NCBI GenBank assembly: GCA_021161085.1
Contig: JAGHBH010000108.1
Coordinates: 1 to 7,869, forward strand
Direction of reading: 5' to 3'
DNA from: Thermoplasmata archaeon
GTDB taxonomy: Archaea; Thermoplasmatota; Thermoplasmata; JAGHBH01
Length of the DNA: 7,869 nucleotides
Shown: positions 7,466 through 7,869 of the stretch, one piece after another
Numbering within the stretch: the first letter of the stretch is position 1
Layout of the letters: each line of letters starts with the position of its first letter
Notes under the pieces: generated by a model
Seen by the model: only the letters and a program-made list of their open reading frames with translations
What the model was told of the DNA's origin: nothing
Database searches by the model: none
Translations under genes and position numbers: made by a program

Positions 7466-7605
7466 GAGATAGGGGAATGCTTCTTTACAGAGAGAGTGAA
7501 GAGGCCGTGAAGAGGAAAAAGAATATTCTCTCCGTCTTATTTCCGTTCAACCGTGGATTCGCTCACCATCTTTCCCTCCTCTTCCATCTTTCCCTCCTCT
7601 TGTAA
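7462..7605 (+). pseudogene. Start of a translationally coupled gene, interrupted by a transposase fragment
   Basis: A GTG at 7462 overlaps the membrane protein's stop as GTGA and has AGGAGG four bases upstream, the classic layout of a second gene in an operon. The frame gives 47 residues. The first 30 or so (for example GMLLYRESEEAVKRKKNIL) look like genuine protein. The rest (from about 7545) is the complement of the transposase-like fragment, ending at a TAA at 7603-7605. I infer that a longer gene was cut off by insertion or deletion at about 7540-7560. The beginning loosely resembles the N-terminus of the preceding protein (G-x-LL-F/Y-x-E followed by a charged stretch and a hydrophobic segment), so it may have been a paralogue; that is weak. 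An intact small protein of 47 residues remains possible. Confidence 0.45.
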
Positions 7606-7824
7606 GTAGATGCTTATTTTCTTTGAGCTCCATCCGTACGACCGACGTAAACGGATCGCTTCATCTAACACCTGGGAAACTCGATGTACCGTATGGGGTC
7701 TTCGGCTCTTCAACCTGAGACCCTCATACACTCTCTCATCCACCCTGATCTTATACTCCAAGGAGTACACACGATACACTCGGTCAGGAGGCCGCTTCAC
7801 CTGCTTCCTTACATCAATCCTCAT
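7537..7824 (-). pseudogene. Truncated transposase/integrase-like fragment (N-terminal HTH part)
   Basis: The 95-residue minus-strand frame begins at an ATG at 7824 with AAGGTG five bases upstream. It is basic and ends in a helix-turn-helix-like stretch of the form EAIRLRRSYGWSSKKISIYLQ ... VSESTVER, the arrangement found at the N-terminus of IS481/IS3-like transposases and integrases. In those proteins the DDE catalytic domain follows; here a stop comes three residues after STVE, so the catalytic domain is missing and the fragment cannot be an active transposase. An in-frame six-residue duplication (EEGKME) sits inside the helix-turn-helix region. The family is assigned by motif impression only. 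The element's outer end would lie close to or beyond the right edge of the window. Confidence 0.55.
7566..7601. repeat. Perfect 18-base tandem duplication
   Basis: CCATCTTTCCCTCCTCTT occurs twice back to back, at 7566-7583 and 7584-7601. On the minus strand it adds six residues in frame to the transposase-like fragment. A polypurine/polypyrimidine slippage event is the simplest origin. Confidence 0.95.
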
Positions 7825-7869
7825 ACAAACACCTTAACTTAAAGGTGTCCCAAATGTCTTGACGAATTA
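7606..7869. other. Lower-GC right flank made of the transposase-like fragment
   Basis: Apart from the minus-strand fragment and its leader hairpin, this stretch shows no plus-strand gene that looks real. The plus-strand frame at 7610-7837 is the complement of the fragment. Composition is clearly less GC-rich than the ATPase and ligase genes, consistent with mobile DNA. The last 20 bases may hold the end of the element, but no terminal repeat can be assigned because the partner end is absent. Confidence 0.5.
7829..7848 (-). promoter_or_regulatory. Hairpin covering the transposase fragment's ribosome binding site
   Basis: Arms ACACCTT (7829-7835) and AAGGTGT (7842-7848) are perfect 7-base inverted repeats with a six-base loop. 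In a minus-strand transcript the promoter-proximal arm would pair with the AAGGTG at 7835-7830 that serves as the Shine-Dalgarno site for the ATG at 7824. Such structures in insertion sequences block transposase translation from read-through transcripts. The pairing is seen; the role is inferred. Confidence 0.5.

Noticed and set aside
1..7869. CRISPR arrays, tRNA or rRNA genes
   Set aside because: No regularly spaced repeats, no cloverleaf and no recognisable rRNA segment were seen on either strand.

Overview
The window most likely comes from a GC-rich archaeon, possibly a euryarchaeote or Thermoplasmatota relative. The signs are the catalytic A and B subunits of an A/V-type ATP synthase in the order A-B, heavy use of ATA (Ile) and AGG (Arg) codons, and A/T-rich elements resembling archaeal TATA boxes about 26-40 bases before likely starts. 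Shine-Dalgarno-like sequences (for example GGAGGTG before subunit B) are also present. The taxonomic call is inference, because some bacteria also carry A/V-type ATPases.

Layout: (1) bases 2-1366 hold the 3' part of the ATP synthase A subunit, cut by the window edge; the B subunit (1363-2802) follows through an ATGA overlap. No D subunit follows B, although it commonly does in archaeal operons. (2) Bases 2803-2889 separate two convergent genes and contain a 78-base segment bounded by 14-base imperfect inverted repeats. (3) On the minus strand, about 4014 down to 2890, lies a tryptophan-rich protein resembling the CrtC/AttH lipocalin-fold family. (4) It is divergent from a complete formate-tetrahydrofolate ligase gene (4142-5815). 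(5) After an AT-rich gap comes a more AT-rich gene (5945-7465) for a six-helix membrane protein that appears to consist of three repeats of two membrane helices plus a soluble beta-rich domain; I do not recognise a named family. (6) At its stop codon a second gene starts through a GTGA overlap with a strong AGGAGG, but the reading frame soon runs into a minus-strand, truncated transposase-like fragment (7824-7537). The right end therefore looks like an insertion or deletion scar.

Functionally, the ATP synthase subunits belong to the rotary enzyme that couples ion flow to ATP. The ligase makes 10-formyl-tetrahydrofolate from formate at the cost of ATP. The lipocalin-like and membrane proteins have no clear role from context. 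There is no sign of a CRISPR array, tRNA or rRNA. The most notable items are the three-repeat membrane protein, the interrupted translationally coupled gene after it, and the hairpin that covers the ribosome binding site of the transposase fragment.
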